In this document: piece after piece, positions 24,972 through 33,769 of the stretch
How the letters are laid out: every line of letters starts with the position of its first letter
Numbering within the stretch: the stretch's first letter is position 1
Source of the DNA: Mucilaginibacter sp. CSA2-8R
GTDB taxonomy: Bacteria; Bacteroidota; Bacteroidia; Sphingobacteriales; Sphingobacteriaceae
DNA length: 64,000 bases
Direction: 5' to 3'
Assembly: GCF_038806765.1 (NCBI RefSeq)
Contig: NZ_CP152389.1
Coordinates: forward strand, 682,001-746,000
The notes under the pieces: generated by a model
Seen by the model: the letters and a program-made list of their open reading frames with translations, nothing else
The model's database searches: none
What the model was told of the DNA's origin: nothing
Program-made: the position numbers and the translations under genes

Positions 24972-25898
24972 ATGTCTGCTGATAGAGTTATTTCGCTGTT
25001 GCCTGCCGCAACAGAAATTGTTTGTGCCCTGGGTTTAGAGAATAAACTGGTAGGCCGGTCGCACGAGTGTGACTACCCCGAAACTGTGAAGCAACTGCTG
25101 GTTTGTTCGTACGACCGGATAGGAACTCAGTTAACCAGTTTAGAAATTGATCAGAAAGTAAAGCAGCTGTTAACCAACGTACTTTCGGTATACGAGGTAA
25201 ATAGCCAACTAATTAAACAGCTGAGCCCTGATATGATTATTACACAAGATCAGTGTGCCGCTTGCGCCGTCTCACTTCCAGAGGTTGAACAGGTTTTGTC
25301 TGCCGAATTAGAGAAACCAGCACAAATTATATCCTTACAGCCCAATAGCCTGAATGGTATTCTGGATAACATCCGGGAGGTTGCCATAGCTTTGAATGTG
25401 GTAAATGTAGGAGATGAGCTTTTAGAAGAATTGCAGGAGCGGATAGACATTATTCAGCATAAATTACGTTTCATCGAAAAGAAACCTGCTGTGGCCTGCA
25501 TTGAATGGCTAGAACCTTTGATGACCTCGGGTAATTGGGTGCCCGAACTGGTAACCATTGCCGGCGGTACCCCTGTACTGAGCCAGGCCGGTAAGCACTC
25601 GCCTTATATCAACTGGGATGACCTGCGCGAACAAGATCCCGAAATAATTGTGGTAATGGCCTGTGGTTTTTCAGTAGAACGCACGTTAAAAGAAATAAGC
25701 ACCCTATTACAGCTACCGGGATTTGCCGATTTACAAGCCATCAAAAACCAGCGCTTTTATATTGCCGACGGTAACCAATACTTTAACCGCCCCGGCCCGC
25801 GCATTGTAGACTCCATCGAGATTTTAGCCGAGATCATTAATCCGAAGCAGTTTATTTTTGGTTATGAAGGGGAGGGGTGGATTAAGTTTGAGGTGTAG
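24972..25898 (+). CDS. BtuF-like (PF01497-type) substrate-binding protein without signal peptide
   Basis: 308 residues. The sequence follows BtuF/FecB-type cobalamin- or iron-binding proteins: VISLLPAATEIVCALG (7-22), LVGRSHECDYPE, a conserved TQDQCAACAV region, and the C-terminal GGTPVLSQAGKHSPYINWDDLREQDPEIIVVMACGF and FYIADGNQYFNRPGPR. It lacks the usual signal peptide and lipobox; the mature-like sequence begins at residue 4. No ABC permease or ATPase gene is close, so it may be a cytosolic binding or sensing protein. Its ligand is unknown; cobalamin is inferred from the family. Confidence 0.75.
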   Translation: MSADRVISLLPAATEIVCALGLENKLVGRSHECDYPETVKQLLVCSYDRIGTQLTSLEIDQKVKQLLTNVLSVYEVNSQLIKQLSPDMIITQDQCAACAVSLPEVEQVLSAELEKPAQIISLQPNSLNGILDNIREVAIALNVVNVGDELLEELQERIDIIQHKLRFIEKKPAVACIEWLEPLMTSGNWVPELVTIAGGTPVLSQAGKHSPYINWDDLREQDPEIIVVMACGFSVERTLKEISTLLQLPGFADLQAIKNQRFYIADGNQYFNRPGPRIVDSIEILAEIINPKQFIFGYEGEGWIKFEV

Positions 25899-25989
25899 GG
25901 TTGTAAAGTGATTTATTAGCAACTATGTATGCATTAAGCTATGTTTGAGCAAGCCAACACTTGTTTGTGCAATTATAAGTTAAGTCAGT

Positions 25990-26458
25990 GGTAGATTTAC
26001 TTACTTCGTCTGCCCTTGGCCGCAGGGGCCAGTTACTTTTGTCATAGCCACAAAAGTAACCAAAAAGGCCTAGCTGTTGCGATCACCTGTCCACCCGCAG
26101 GGCCAACGCTGGCCCGGGCGCAACAGCGGGCCTCTGCGCTTTTTAATCAAAATTAATTGAAACTAAGACTTGTCGAATCAATACTTTTCATCTTATTAAG
26201 CTCCCCTCTTGGCGGGGGGAGGGCTCGTCATCCTTTCTCGCTTCGGGCGAAAGGCGGGCAGCATACGATGGCCTGTGCGTAAGGGCAGAGGCATTTTAGA
26301 TTTTGCTGAAGCGTAGGTCATTGTGGGTAAAGGCGCAAAATATAAGAAGACTGTGGTGCTGCCCGGCTTTGCAGCGCAATGGCTATGTGCGAAAAGAAGC
26401 CTTAAAGGATGACTTGAATTTTGCTTCTTTGTTTCCAAGACAAAGAAGATAACATATT
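25990..26458. repeat. non-coding, hairpin-rich dispersed-repeat-like region
   Basis: No credible gene in this 560-bp gap. It holds: TGGCC/GGCCA palindrome near 26018-26030; a perfect 11-bp hairpin GTTACTTTTGT/ACAAAAGTAAC (26032-26042 and 26050-26060) with a 7-nt loop; a nested structure GCTGTTGCG/CGCAACAGC (26073-26081 and 26119-26127) with GGGCC/GGCCC inside; and a hairpin CTTCTTTGT/ACAAAGAAG (26424-26432 and 26440-26448) next to the end of the TonB receptor gene. A frame at 26196-26438 has no protein-like features. The pattern looks like a dispersed intergenic repeat family. Confidence 0.6.
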
Positions 26459-28537
26459 TTATATCCTCACACTCACACCCGCATAAAAATTTCTTAACGG
26501 TGCCGGATTATAATAGCGGTTGCCTACCGCGTTAAGGTCGTTGCCCAGACTGTACTTTTGATTGAGCAGGTTATCGGCACCGGCGTAAATATTTAAGCGG
26601 GCTCGGTAATGCCAAGGCACTTGCCAGCCGGCTTTGGCTTGCAACAAATGGTAGCTGCCGGCATAAACCGTATTGGCATCATTAACCGGGAGGCGGGCAG
26701 TGTAGTTATGCTGTACAAACACATAGACGGATTGGGGCAGCCTGAATTGTAAACTGCTTACGGCTACCTGCCGGGGCACGCCGGTTAGGCGGTTGCCAGA
26801 GTAGTCCACGTTATTGATATTGTATTGCCTAAAGTTGAATCCATTATAAGTAAAAGCTTCATTAAACTGTAGTCCTCTTAACAGTCCCGAATTTTTGGGA
26901 CCAATAACCCAGCCCGTAAAGTTTAATTCAAAACCTATTTGCTTAGTGCCGCCTGCGTTTACAAAGTAATCGGTTTCGTTAGTATTACGTTGGTTAACGA
27001 TTGTATTGTTGAGCCGATAATAGAATACAGAAGCATCCAGCATCAGGCTTTCATCCATGTTACGCAGACGCAGGCCGGTTTCATAGTTCCAACCGGTTTC
27101 GGGTTGCAAAGCCGTATTGATCAAATTATTACTCGGTCTAACTTCGGCAATGGTAGGAGTAGAGTAACCACGACTAACGGATGCCCGGCCAATAAAGTTA
27201 TCGGTGAACTCGTACGACAAGGCAACACGCGGCATCAGTTGCGGGTTAAAGTTGCGTGTATTTAAACTCGTTTGATTAAGCGGATAAATGTTACGGAATC
27301 GATACTGATAATAATTTAGACTCAATGCTGCTTCAACGTTTAAACGGCGGTAAAAGGTAGCGGCGTAACGGGTAAATACAAAGTGCTGGTTGGTGTTTAC
27401 CTCATCTAACGATTGTGGCTTACCGGTTATGCCCTGCAGGTTGTCATAATTATTAATATCAGCATTGGTTTGCTGCCACTCAGCACCTAAATTTAATCTC
27501 CATTCTGGTTGTGTAGGTAAACTGTGTAACTCAAAATAGGTACGCGCTCCGTAAGTGCCTTCGTTACGCTGCTCATAGTTAGTGATGAAGGGGTTGTCAA
27601 AATTAACCTTTGAGCCGAATATGGTGGCTACGTTGCGAATGCGATTGCTTAGCCGGGCTTCGTTCACCAAGCCACCGAACAGCATTTTAGTAGTAATGCC
27701 AATGTTTTGCTGAATAGCGCTCGGAGTAGCCGCTGTAGCTGGTCGCGAGGAACGCGGGTTAGCTTCAAATTGCGCCAACGTTAAGCCACCCGGCGTCTGG
27801 TATTGCAGGTTAGAATAAAAACCGATAAGCTTGAGCTGATTATTTTGACCATATTTTAATTTATCAACTAGCTGCAGGTAGTGCCGTTGCATATAGCTAT
27901 GATCGCGGTAGCCGTCGTAAGTTTGGTAGCTTTGTTTTATATTTAACTCATTGCGTTTCCATACCTGATTAACTGCGGCATTTTCATGAAACAAGCCATA
28001 AGAGCCGGCGTTAAGGCCAACTGAGGTATAATTACTATCCGTTAACCGGTTAGTTGGATTAATTAGTACTACACCACCCGAGTTTGCGCCGAACAAACTG
28101 CCGTCAGGGCCTTTAAGTACTTCCAGGCTATGCAGGCTGCTTACATCAAGTGCATTTAAATAAGTGTTACCTCCGGCATCGGTAAGTGGTATCTCGTCAA
28201 AATATATTTTAACATTGCGTACACCAAACGGCGAACGTAATAGGCTGCCTCTGATAGACAAGCGATAGCTGCCTGGCGTACGTTCTTCCATACGTATGCC
28301 GGGTAGTGTATTCATGGCGCTTACCAAAGAATTGTTGGGTTGTAAACTTAACTGAGCTGCACTTAAAACCCCTACTGATGCCGGTACTTGGATTAAGCGC
28401 TGTTCTGACAAATACCCTCTTACGGTAACTGATTGAAGCTGCCGGGTGCTATCCTGCTGTAAAGTGTCACGTTGCTGTGCCTGGGTAGCTGAGCAAAAAA
28501 AGACAAATAATAAAACAAGGGTAAACGGTTTAACCAT
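26459..28537 (-). CDS. TonB-dependent outer-membrane receptor
   Basis: 692 residues from the ATG at 28537, chosen because a signal peptide follows (VKPFTLVLLFVFFCSATQAQQ); upstream in-frame residues are not signal-like. Mature protein: TonB-box-like RQLQSVTVRG, plug domain (VPASVGVLSAAQL... NTLPGIRMEERTPGSYRLSIRGS, then YFDEIPLTDAGGNTYLNALDVSS and GPDGSLFGANSGGVVLINP), a 22-strand barrel, and a C-terminal strand ending FYAGVSVRI (aromatic-type terminus). No carboxypeptidase-like N-domain and no SusD partner, so a siderophore or metal ligand is more likely than a glycan (inference). An inverted repeat lies in its leader. Confidence 0.88.
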   Translation of the reverse strand: MVKPFTLVLLFVFFCSATQAQQRDTLQQDSTRQLQSVTVRGYLSEQRLIQVPASVGVLSAAQLSLQPNNSLVSAMNTLPGIRMEERTPGSYRLSIRGSLLRSPFGVRNVKIYFDEIPLTDAGGNTYLNALDVSSLHSLEVLKGPDGSLFGANSGGVVLINPTNRLTDSNYTSVGLNAGSYGLFHENAAVNQVWKRNELNIKQSYQTYDGYRDHSYMQRHYLQLVDKLKYGQNNQLKLIGFYSNLQYQTPGGLTLAQFEANPRSSRPATAATPSAIQQNIGITTKMLFGGLVNEARLSNRIRNVATIFGSKVNFDNPFITNYEQRNEGTYGARTYFELHSLPTQPEWRLNLGAEWQQTNADINNYDNLQGITGKPQSLDEVNTNQHFVFTRYAATFYRRLNVEAALSLNYYQYRFRNIYPLNQTSLNTRNFNPQLMPRVALSYEFTDNFIGRASVSRGYSTPTIAEVRPSNNLINTALQPETGWNYETGLRLRNMDESLMLDASVFYYRLNNTIVNQRNTNETDYFVNAGGTKQIGFELNFTGWVIGPKNSGLLRGLQFNEAFTYNGFNFRQYNINNVDYSGNRLTGVPRQVAVSSLQFRLPQSVYVFVQHNYTARLPVNDANTVYAGSYHLLQAKAGWQVPWHYRARLNIYAGADNLLNQKYSLGNDLNAVGNRYYNPAPLRNFYAGVSVRI

Positions 28538-28570
28538 TATAATGAGAGGGATGAATGTTATTTCTGCTAA

Positions 28571-28622
28571 AAGACCCCATCCTTTAAAGCTGTTGCAATA
28601 CAACTTACAAAGATGAGGTCTT
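28571..28622. promoter_or_regulatory. long inverted repeat between the dehydrogenase and TonB receptor genes
   Basis: An 11-bp stem with one G-T pair (28571-28581 with 28612-28622) encloses a smaller GTTG/CAAC hairpin. On the minus strand it follows the dehydrogenase gene and ends in GGTCTTTT, 34 nt before the receptor ATG. It may be a terminator or attenuator, or an operator; a box-like CATCTTTG lies in its outer arm. Confidence 0.45.
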
Positions 28623-28642
28623 GAAATTAAAAAGTGGAAAAT

Positions 28643-29965
28643 TTACTTTTCAGCGCTTACACGCCATATTTTATTACCCGAATCGTCGGCAACCAGCAAA
28701 GCTCCATCTTTAGAGGTGGCTACACCAACCGGACGGCCATAAACTTCGTTTTTACCTGCATTAGCCACAAAGCCGGTTAAAAAATCTTCGGGCTTGCCTG
28801 GCTTATTACCATTAAAAGGTACAGCCACTACTTTATAACCCACCAGTTTTGAGCTGTTCCATGAGCCATGCTGACCAATAAAGGCAGCATTTTTATATTT
28901 CTCGCCAAAGTTGTTGCCATCATAAAACGCCAGGCCCAAAGATGCCGTGTGCGGCCCTAAGGCAACATCCGGTACAATAGCTTTTTTTACCATGTCAGGG
29001 CGTTGGTCTTTTAGGCGCGGGTCTTCATGCGGTCCAAAGTAAGCATAAGGCCAGCCGTAAAAGCCACCTTCTTTTACACTGGTTAAATAATCGGGCACCA
29101 GTTCGTCGCCTAATTCATCACGCTCATTAACAGCAGTCCATATGGTGTTAGTGCCCGGCATAAAGCCAATGCCTACCGGGTTGCGTAAGCCGCTGGCATA
29201 TATTTTTTCGTTAGAGCCATCCAGGTTAATTACCAGGATATTAGCGCGGCGAGCTTCGTTAGCCAAACCATGTTCGGCTACGTTACTGCCAGAGCCAACC
29301 GTAATATACAGCTTAGTACTGTCTTTGCTTACCAGTAGGTTGCGGGTCCAGTGGTTGTTGTAACCACCGGCAGGTAGTTTTAAGATACGTTGGCCGGGGC
29401 GGGTGATGCGAGTATCGCCGGTGCTGTAAGGGTAGCGCCATAAACCATCGGTGTTAGCTACGTAAAACCAACGGCCTACAACGGCCATACCAAACGGTTG
29501 GTTTAGCCCGCTCAAAAATAACCCCTTACTGTCTACCACACCGTCACCATTACTATCGCGCATAATCACAATAGTATTAGGGCTGTCGCCCATATTTTGC
29601 GATTCGGTTTTACCGCTTAATTTTGACTTTGCCTTTTTTAATCCCGAAGCCTCGGTAGTAGCCAGCGCAGCAAACACATCGCCGTTGGGCGCTACATAAA
29701 CGTTGCGTGGGTTGTTTAAATCTTCGGCAAAAAGGCTCACTTTAAATCCTGCCGGTGCAGTTGGTGTTTTACCTTTTGGCCAGCCAATTACCTTACAAAA
29801 AGTTGAGGTAGACTTTGTAGCGTAAGGTGCTGGTAAACTAACCTGCTGCCCTGCGGCACTGGCTGTAGTATCGGCCTTACTTGGATCTGGCTTTTTTTGT
29901 TGCGAGCAACTTCCAAACACGGTAGCTGCAGTAAGGGAAGCGTATAGTAAATAGCTGCTTTTCAT
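28643..29965 (-). CDS. sorbosone dehydrogenase-like lipoprotein (PQQ-type beta-propeller)
   Basis: 440 residues. A lipoprotein signal peptide with lipobox ATVFGSC (Cys20), a 40-residue Ser/Ala/Thr linker, then a six-bladed beta-propeller of the sorbosone/glucose dehydrogenase type: GFKVSLFAEDLNNPRNVYVAPNGDVF, NGDGVVDSKGLFLSGLNQPFGMAV, NHWTRNLLVSKDSTKLYITVGSGSN and GFYGWPYAYFGPHEDP. The family oxidises sugars or aldoses with PQQ in the periplasm, but many members have unproven activity and no PQQ synthesis gene is visible here. It precedes the TonB receptor gene on the same strand. Confidence 0.82.
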   Translation of the reverse strand: MKSSYLLYASLTAATVFGSCSQQKKPDPSKADTTASAAGQQVSLPAPYATKSTSTFCKVIGWPKGKTPTAPAGFKVSLFAEDLNNPRNVYVAPNGDVFAALATTEASGLKKAKSKLSGKTESQNMGDSPNTIVIMRDSNGDGVVDSKGLFLSGLNQPFGMAVVGRWFYVANTDGLWRYPYSTGDTRITRPGQRILKLPAGGYNNHWTRNLLVSKDSTKLYITVGSGSNVAEHGLANEARRANILVINLDGSNEKIYASGLRNPVGIGFMPGTNTIWTAVNERDELGDELVPDYLTSVKEGGFYGWPYAYFGPHEDPRLKDQRPDMVKKAIVPDVALGPHTASLGLAFYDGNNFGEKYKNAAFIGQHGSWNSSKLVGYKVVAVPFNGNKPGKPEDFLTGFVANAGKNEVYGRPVGVATSKDGALLVADDSGNKIWRVSAEK

Positions 29966-30054
29966 GTAGAAATGTGGTTCATTGTTGTAACCATAACTTA
30001 ACCTATAGGATAATTTTTTGTTTGACGCATTCTACAGCCAACACCATCCGTTAT

Positions 30055-31314
30055 TTACCGCTTCTTGATTAATAAATAGTGAAAGCCTATTTGTATGGAT
30101 GATAGCTTACCGCCAAATTGTGAATAATTCGTGTTCTTAGCTGGTAAGCTGTAGGTCGCATAAACTTCGTATCGCTTATTAATTATCACCCCAAGTTTCC
30201 CTGTAAAGTTGTACCAAACAGTCTCTACCCCCTTTAGCATGTTATCGTCTACATATCTGTCGGGGTTTGAGTAGTAGCGGCCGTACTCATTTTTGGTATA
30301 AGCGGATATATTGTAAGACAGACCCGCACCTGCATAAATCTTGAGATCACTGGTGTTGTAAAAGTTGAATAACACCTGCGGTACTATTGACGCTGTGTAC
30401 ATGGTAAGCAGCCTCACATAATTTCCCTGGCTAAACTCAGGGGAAAAAGCTTTAACTTCATGATTGCTGCCACTGAGCATCAATTCGCCTCTGAAAATGA
30501 TACGGCCTACATTGGTATTGGGCAAAAGATCAGCGCCAACGCTCACAAATGGGAGTATCTTATCTTTGTGCATAACATTATCAACCGCCAGCGGCGACTG
30601 GCCAGCGTAGCGGAGCATAGTTCGGCCAATGCCACCTCCTACAAAAGCATTAATCCCGAACGATGTTTTACCAGGGTTTGTAGTGTTACCGTTTATCGCA
30701 TCAACGATCCTGATCAGTGCCGACTCGTTGTACTCGGCTGCCTGTATTTTATTGATTAGCCTTTGGTCATTAGGCCGGTAATAGACAGCATACTTGGTTA
30801 GTTGCTTACGAAAGCCGGTGCTGTTAATTACCTGGTCGGTATGCTGCGGGTTAAGATATACGTGATGGCTCAGTTCAAATGGCGTTTCGCTGCCATTCCG
30901 TAACAGGTATCGTCTCTTTATCTTGTCTTCGTACGAGTAAAAGGTCAGGTATCGTCCCTGACTAATTACTCTCAAAAGAACCGTTTTTTTGACGGATGAG
31001 CTATCTATACCGGCCTTCAAATAATTAAAGTTGGAAGCATCTTGCGAAAGCGCCACGGTGTGCCGTTCAAAGGTCTCCATGCCGGTTAGCGTGAACGAAC
31101 TGATGCTATCGATTACGTACAAATGTATGGCGCGGTCATTTTGATGGGTCTTGAACCCTACTGAAGTTGGGTTTTGTGCCCACTCACGCTGGTCTATATA
31201 TCCTTTTAAGGTGTCACCTGTGTTAGAGATGATATAGCCTGGTTTAAAATTGGTTTGCGCAATACAGCACAGGCTGCTAAGCAGCAGCAAAAAGGTGTAA
31301 AAAGAAGATTTCAT
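30055..31314 (-). CDS. hypothetical exported protein with C-terminal outer-membrane barrel
   Basis: 419 residues with a signal peptide (residues 1-19, CCIAQ). The N-terminal half begins KPGYIISNTGDTLKGYIDQREWAQNP, a pattern recurring in Bacteroidota exported proteins of unknown function (some of which are misnamed as tRNA-modification GTPases), and continues in beta-rich form to about 200. The second half (from INAFVGGGIGRTMLRYAG) looks like an 8-strand PorT-like barrel: alternating aromatic strands ending SSIQIGFHYLLIKKR. No GTPase motif is present, so such a name would be wrong. Function unknown. Confidence 0.7.
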   Translation of the reverse strand: MKSSFYTFLLLLSSLCCIAQTNFKPGYIISNTGDTLKGYIDQREWAQNPTSVGFKTHQNDRAIHLYVIDSISSFTLTGMETFERHTVALSQDASNFNYLKAGIDSSSVKKTVLLRVISQGRYLTFYSYEDKIKRRYLLRNGSETPFELSHHVYLNPQHTDQVINSTGFRKQLTKYAVYYRPNDQRLINKIQAAEYNESALIRIVDAINGNTTNPGKTSFGINAFVGGGIGRTMLRYAGQSPLAVDNVMHKDKILPFVSVGADLLPNTNVGRIIFRGELMLSGSNHEVKAFSPEFSQGNYVRLLTMYTASIVPQVLFNFYNTSDLKIYAGAGLSYNISAYTKNEYGRYYSNPDRYVDDNMLKGVETVWYNFTGKLGVIINKRYEVYATYSLPAKNTNYSQFGGKLSSIQIGFHYLLIKKR

Positions 31315-31353
31315 GTGAATACAGGTTCAGTAGTATGGGGGGGTAAAAAAAGG

Positions 31354-31875
31354 CTAAAACTTCAAAAATTTATCTACTTGCTCATCTACAAACTTTATTG
31401 TTTTTTCTTCAAATAAATCACCGTCGGCATTCATCTCTTTGCGGATGCCTGGAATATGCAGGCGCAGCGGCAGCACATGCAGGTGCAGATAGCTGCAAAT
31501 GCCGGCAAAATGATCAACCCCACGCACGTTACCATACGTGCCGGATGATAGGCCAACCAGTGCCGCTTTTTTATCATAAAAGCTATCGGGAAACGTGCAG
31601 GCATCAATAAAAGCTTTTAAAATACCAGGAAAGCTGCCATTATACTCGGGAATTACAAACAAAAATTTTTGCGTACGGGTAATGAGTTGCTGTATAGGCT
31701 CAAAAGCGGCACTGCGGCTGCCAAACATGTCGGTTTGTATAAAGTTAGGCGGCAGTTCGGCCATCGATAGCAGGCTTGCCTCTGCTCCTTTATTTAACAT
31801 CTGTTTTTGATAATATTTAGCTAATTTTAGAGTTGAACTTGCAGGGCGGTTAGTGGAGGCAATGATAGTGATCAT
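31354..31875 (-). CDS. NADPH-dependent FMN reductase family protein
   Basis: 173 residues, flavodoxin-like fold. The phosphate-binding loop lies near residue 6-14 (ASTNRPASST), and the FMN motif FVIPEYNGSFPGILKAFIDAC (about 73-93) with LVGLSSGTYGNVRG is diagnostic. These enzymes reduce FMN or quinones/azo compounds with NADPH. Substrate unknown. It is divergent from parA across a 158-bp gap and lies 39 bp upstream of the barrel-protein gene on the same strand. Confidence 0.85.
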   Translation of the reverse strand: MITIIASTNRPASSTLKLAKYYQKQMLNKGAEASLLSMAELPPNFIQTDMFGSRSAAFEPIQQLITRTQKFLFVIPEYNGSFPGILKAFIDACTFPDSFYDKKAALVGLSSGTYGNVRGVDHFAGICSYLHLHVLPLRLHIPGIRKEMNADGDLFEEKTIKFVDEQVDKFLKF

Positions 31876-31932
31876 TAAAAAAGTGTTTATAAGTTAGACG
31901 AACATGCCGGGCTGTCGAATTGTTTAAATTCG

Positions 31933-31940
31933 TATCTTTA
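31933..31940 (+). promoter_or_regulatory. possible -7 box for the parA operon
   Basis: TATCTTTA is one mismatch from TAnnTTTG; about 92 nt of leader precede the parA ATG. No clear TTTG upstream. Confidence 0.3.
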
Positions 31941-32032
31941 CACCCCTGATTGCAACAAGGCGAAAGTATAAATTTTTGCTTTACCTTGTAAACCAGGAAA
32001 AGGCAAGGTGCTGTAAATTGTGAGGTATAAAA

Positions 32033-32836
32033 ATGAGTAAAATTATAGCTTTAGCTAATCAGAAGGGTGGGGTGGGTAAAACAACTTCGTCTATAAATCT
32101 GGCTGCAAGTTTAGCCGTGTTAGAATATAGAACGTTGTTGGTAGATGCCGATCCGCAGGCTAACTCAACGTCAGGTATCGGCTTTGATCCGCGTACCATC
32201 AAAAACAGCATTTACGAGTGTATCATTAACCAGATTGATCCGGCCGAGGCTATCCAGAAAACGGAAACGCCTAATCTGGATTTGCTGCCCGCACATATTG
32301 ATTTGGTAGGTGCCGAAATTGAGATGATTAACCTTACCGACCGCGAGTACAAGATGAAGGCCATTTTGGACAAAATACGCGACCAGTACGATTTTATCAT
32401 CATCGATTGTTCACCATCATTAGGCTTAATTACCATTAATGCCCTTACCGCAGCCGATTCGGTGATTATACCGGTGCAGTGCGAATATTTTGCATTAGAG
32501 GGTTTAGGTAAATTGCTTAATACCATCAAGATAGTTCAGAATCGCTTAAATCCGCAATTGGATATCGAAGGTATTTTGTTAACCATGTATGATGTAAGGC
32601 TGCGTCTGTCTAACCAGGTCGTTGAAGAAGTGCGTACGCATTTTGAAGACTTGGTTTTTGATACCATTATACAGCGTAACACCCGCCTTAGCGAAGCGCC
32701 AAGCTTTGGAGTATCGGTAATTATGCACGATGCAACCTGTAAGGGCGCCATCAACTATCTGAACCTGGCCCGCGAGATTATTCGCAAAAACGGTTTAACA
32801 GAGTCGAAAGGCAAAGCAGCACCTGCCGCAGTTTAA
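32033..32836 (+). CDS. parA: chromosome-partitioning ATPase ParA (Soj)
   Basis: 267 residues, typical for chromosomal ParA. The deviant Walker A KGGVGKTT (residues 11-18), the DADPQAN switch region, Walker B FIIIDCSPSLGL and the QCEYFALEGL segment are intact. ParA binds DNA non-specifically when ATP-loaded and moves ParB-parS complexes to segregate the origin region. No long N-terminal extension, which points to the chromosomal rather than plasmid type. First gene of the operon; parB begins 8 bp later. Confidence 0.93.
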   Translation: MSKIIALANQKGGVGKTTSSINLAASLAVLEYRTLLVDADPQANSTSGIGFDPRTIKNSIYECIINQIDPAEAIQKTETPNLDLLPAHIDLVGAEIEMINLTDREYKMKAILDKIRDQYDFIIIDCSPSLGLITINALTAADSVIIPVQCEYFALEGLGKLLNTIKIVQNRLNPQLDIEGILLTMYDVRLRLSNQVVEEVRTHFEDLVFDTIIQRNTRLSEAPSFGVSVIMHDATCKGAINYLNLAREIIRKNGLTESKGKAAPAAV

Positions 32837-32844
32837 ATTGAGTA

Positions 32845-33768
32845 ATGAGCGTAGAAAAAAAGAAAGCTTTAGGTAAAGGGCTCAGCGCATTGCTTGACAA
32901 TGCCGGCAGCACCAAGCCTCAGTCTAATTATAATTCGCCCGAAACAGATGGCAATAAGTCGTCTGGCAACCTGGGCTCGGTTAATGAAATCCGGATTGCC
33001 GAAATTGAAATTAACCCCTACCAGCCGCGTACTGATTTTGATGAGCAGGCACTGATTGAGTTGGCCGAATCTATCAAAGTACAGGGCTTGATACAGCCTA
33101 TTACCGTACGGCGCGTAAACTCACACTCGTACCAGCTCATTTCGGGCGAGCGGCGCTTGCGTGCATCTAAGCGGGCCGGACTATTAACCATACCTGCCTA
33201 CATCCGTACCGCCAATGATCAGCAGATGCTGGAGATGGCGTTGATTGAAAACATACAGCGCGAAAACCTGAATGCGATGGAAGTTGCCCTCAGCTTTCAG
33301 CGTATGCTGGATGAGTGCGACCTAAAGCAGGAAGAATTAGGCGAGCGGGTAAGTAAAAACCGGTCGACGGTAAATAACTACCTGCGCTTACTAAAATTGC
33401 CTCCAAGTATACAGGCTTCTATCCGCGATGGTGATATCAGCATGGGACACGCCCGTGCGCTGATTACCATTGCCGATCCGGTAAAGCAAGTATACCTGCA
33501 CCAACAGATTTTGCAGCACGGACTTTCGGTGCGCAAAGTAGAAGAAATGGTGCGTGCTCTGCAGCATAACGAAGAACCTGCTAAAAAAGATGACCGCAAA
33601 CCGGCCGCAAAGCCCTCATACCAGATACAAAAAATACAGGATGACCTGGCCTCTAAATTTAGTACTAAAGTTAAATTGAAGGTGGGCAATAAAGGAGCAG
33701 GCAGCATCGAAATTCCGTTTATGTCTGAAGATGATTTGAGCCGTATCTTACAAATGCTGGACTGGTAG
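32845..33768 (+). CDS. parB: chromosome-partitioning protein ParB
   Basis: 307 residues. N-terminal KKALGKGLSALLDNAG is the short ParA-stimulating segment; the ParB/sulfiredoxin-like CTPase domain follows with IRIAEIEINPYQPRTDFDEQALIELAESIKVQGLIQPITVR and GERRLRASKRAGL; the helix-turn-helix for parS binding is near 170-220 (RVSKNRSTVNNYLRLLKLPP); the C-terminal dimer domain ends the protein. No canonical parS palindrome was found in the surrounding sequence. Confidence 0.93.
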   Translation: MSVEKKKALGKGLSALLDNAGSTKPQSNYNSPETDGNKSSGNLGSVNEIRIAEIEINPYQPRTDFDEQALIELAESIKVQGLIQPITVRRVNSHSYQLISGERRLRASKRAGLLTIPAYIRTANDQQMLEMALIENIQRENLNAMEVALSFQRMLDECDLKQEELGERVSKNRSTVNNYLRLLKLPPSIQASIRDGDISMGHARALITIADPVKQVYLHQQILQHGLSVRKVEEMVRALQHNEEPAKKDDRKPAAKPSYQIQKIQDDLASKFSTKVKLKVGNKGAGSIEIPFMSEDDLSRILQMLDW

Positions 33769-33769
33769 T

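Noticed and set aside
26196..26438. An 80-codon minus-strand frame in the hairpin region
   Set aside because: It runs through inverted repeats and lacks any domain, signal peptide or promoter; the region looks non-coding.
30055..31314. Annotation of this protein as a tRNA-modification GTPase
   Set aside because: There are no G1-G4 GTPase motifs and the protein has a signal peptide and a barrel-like end.
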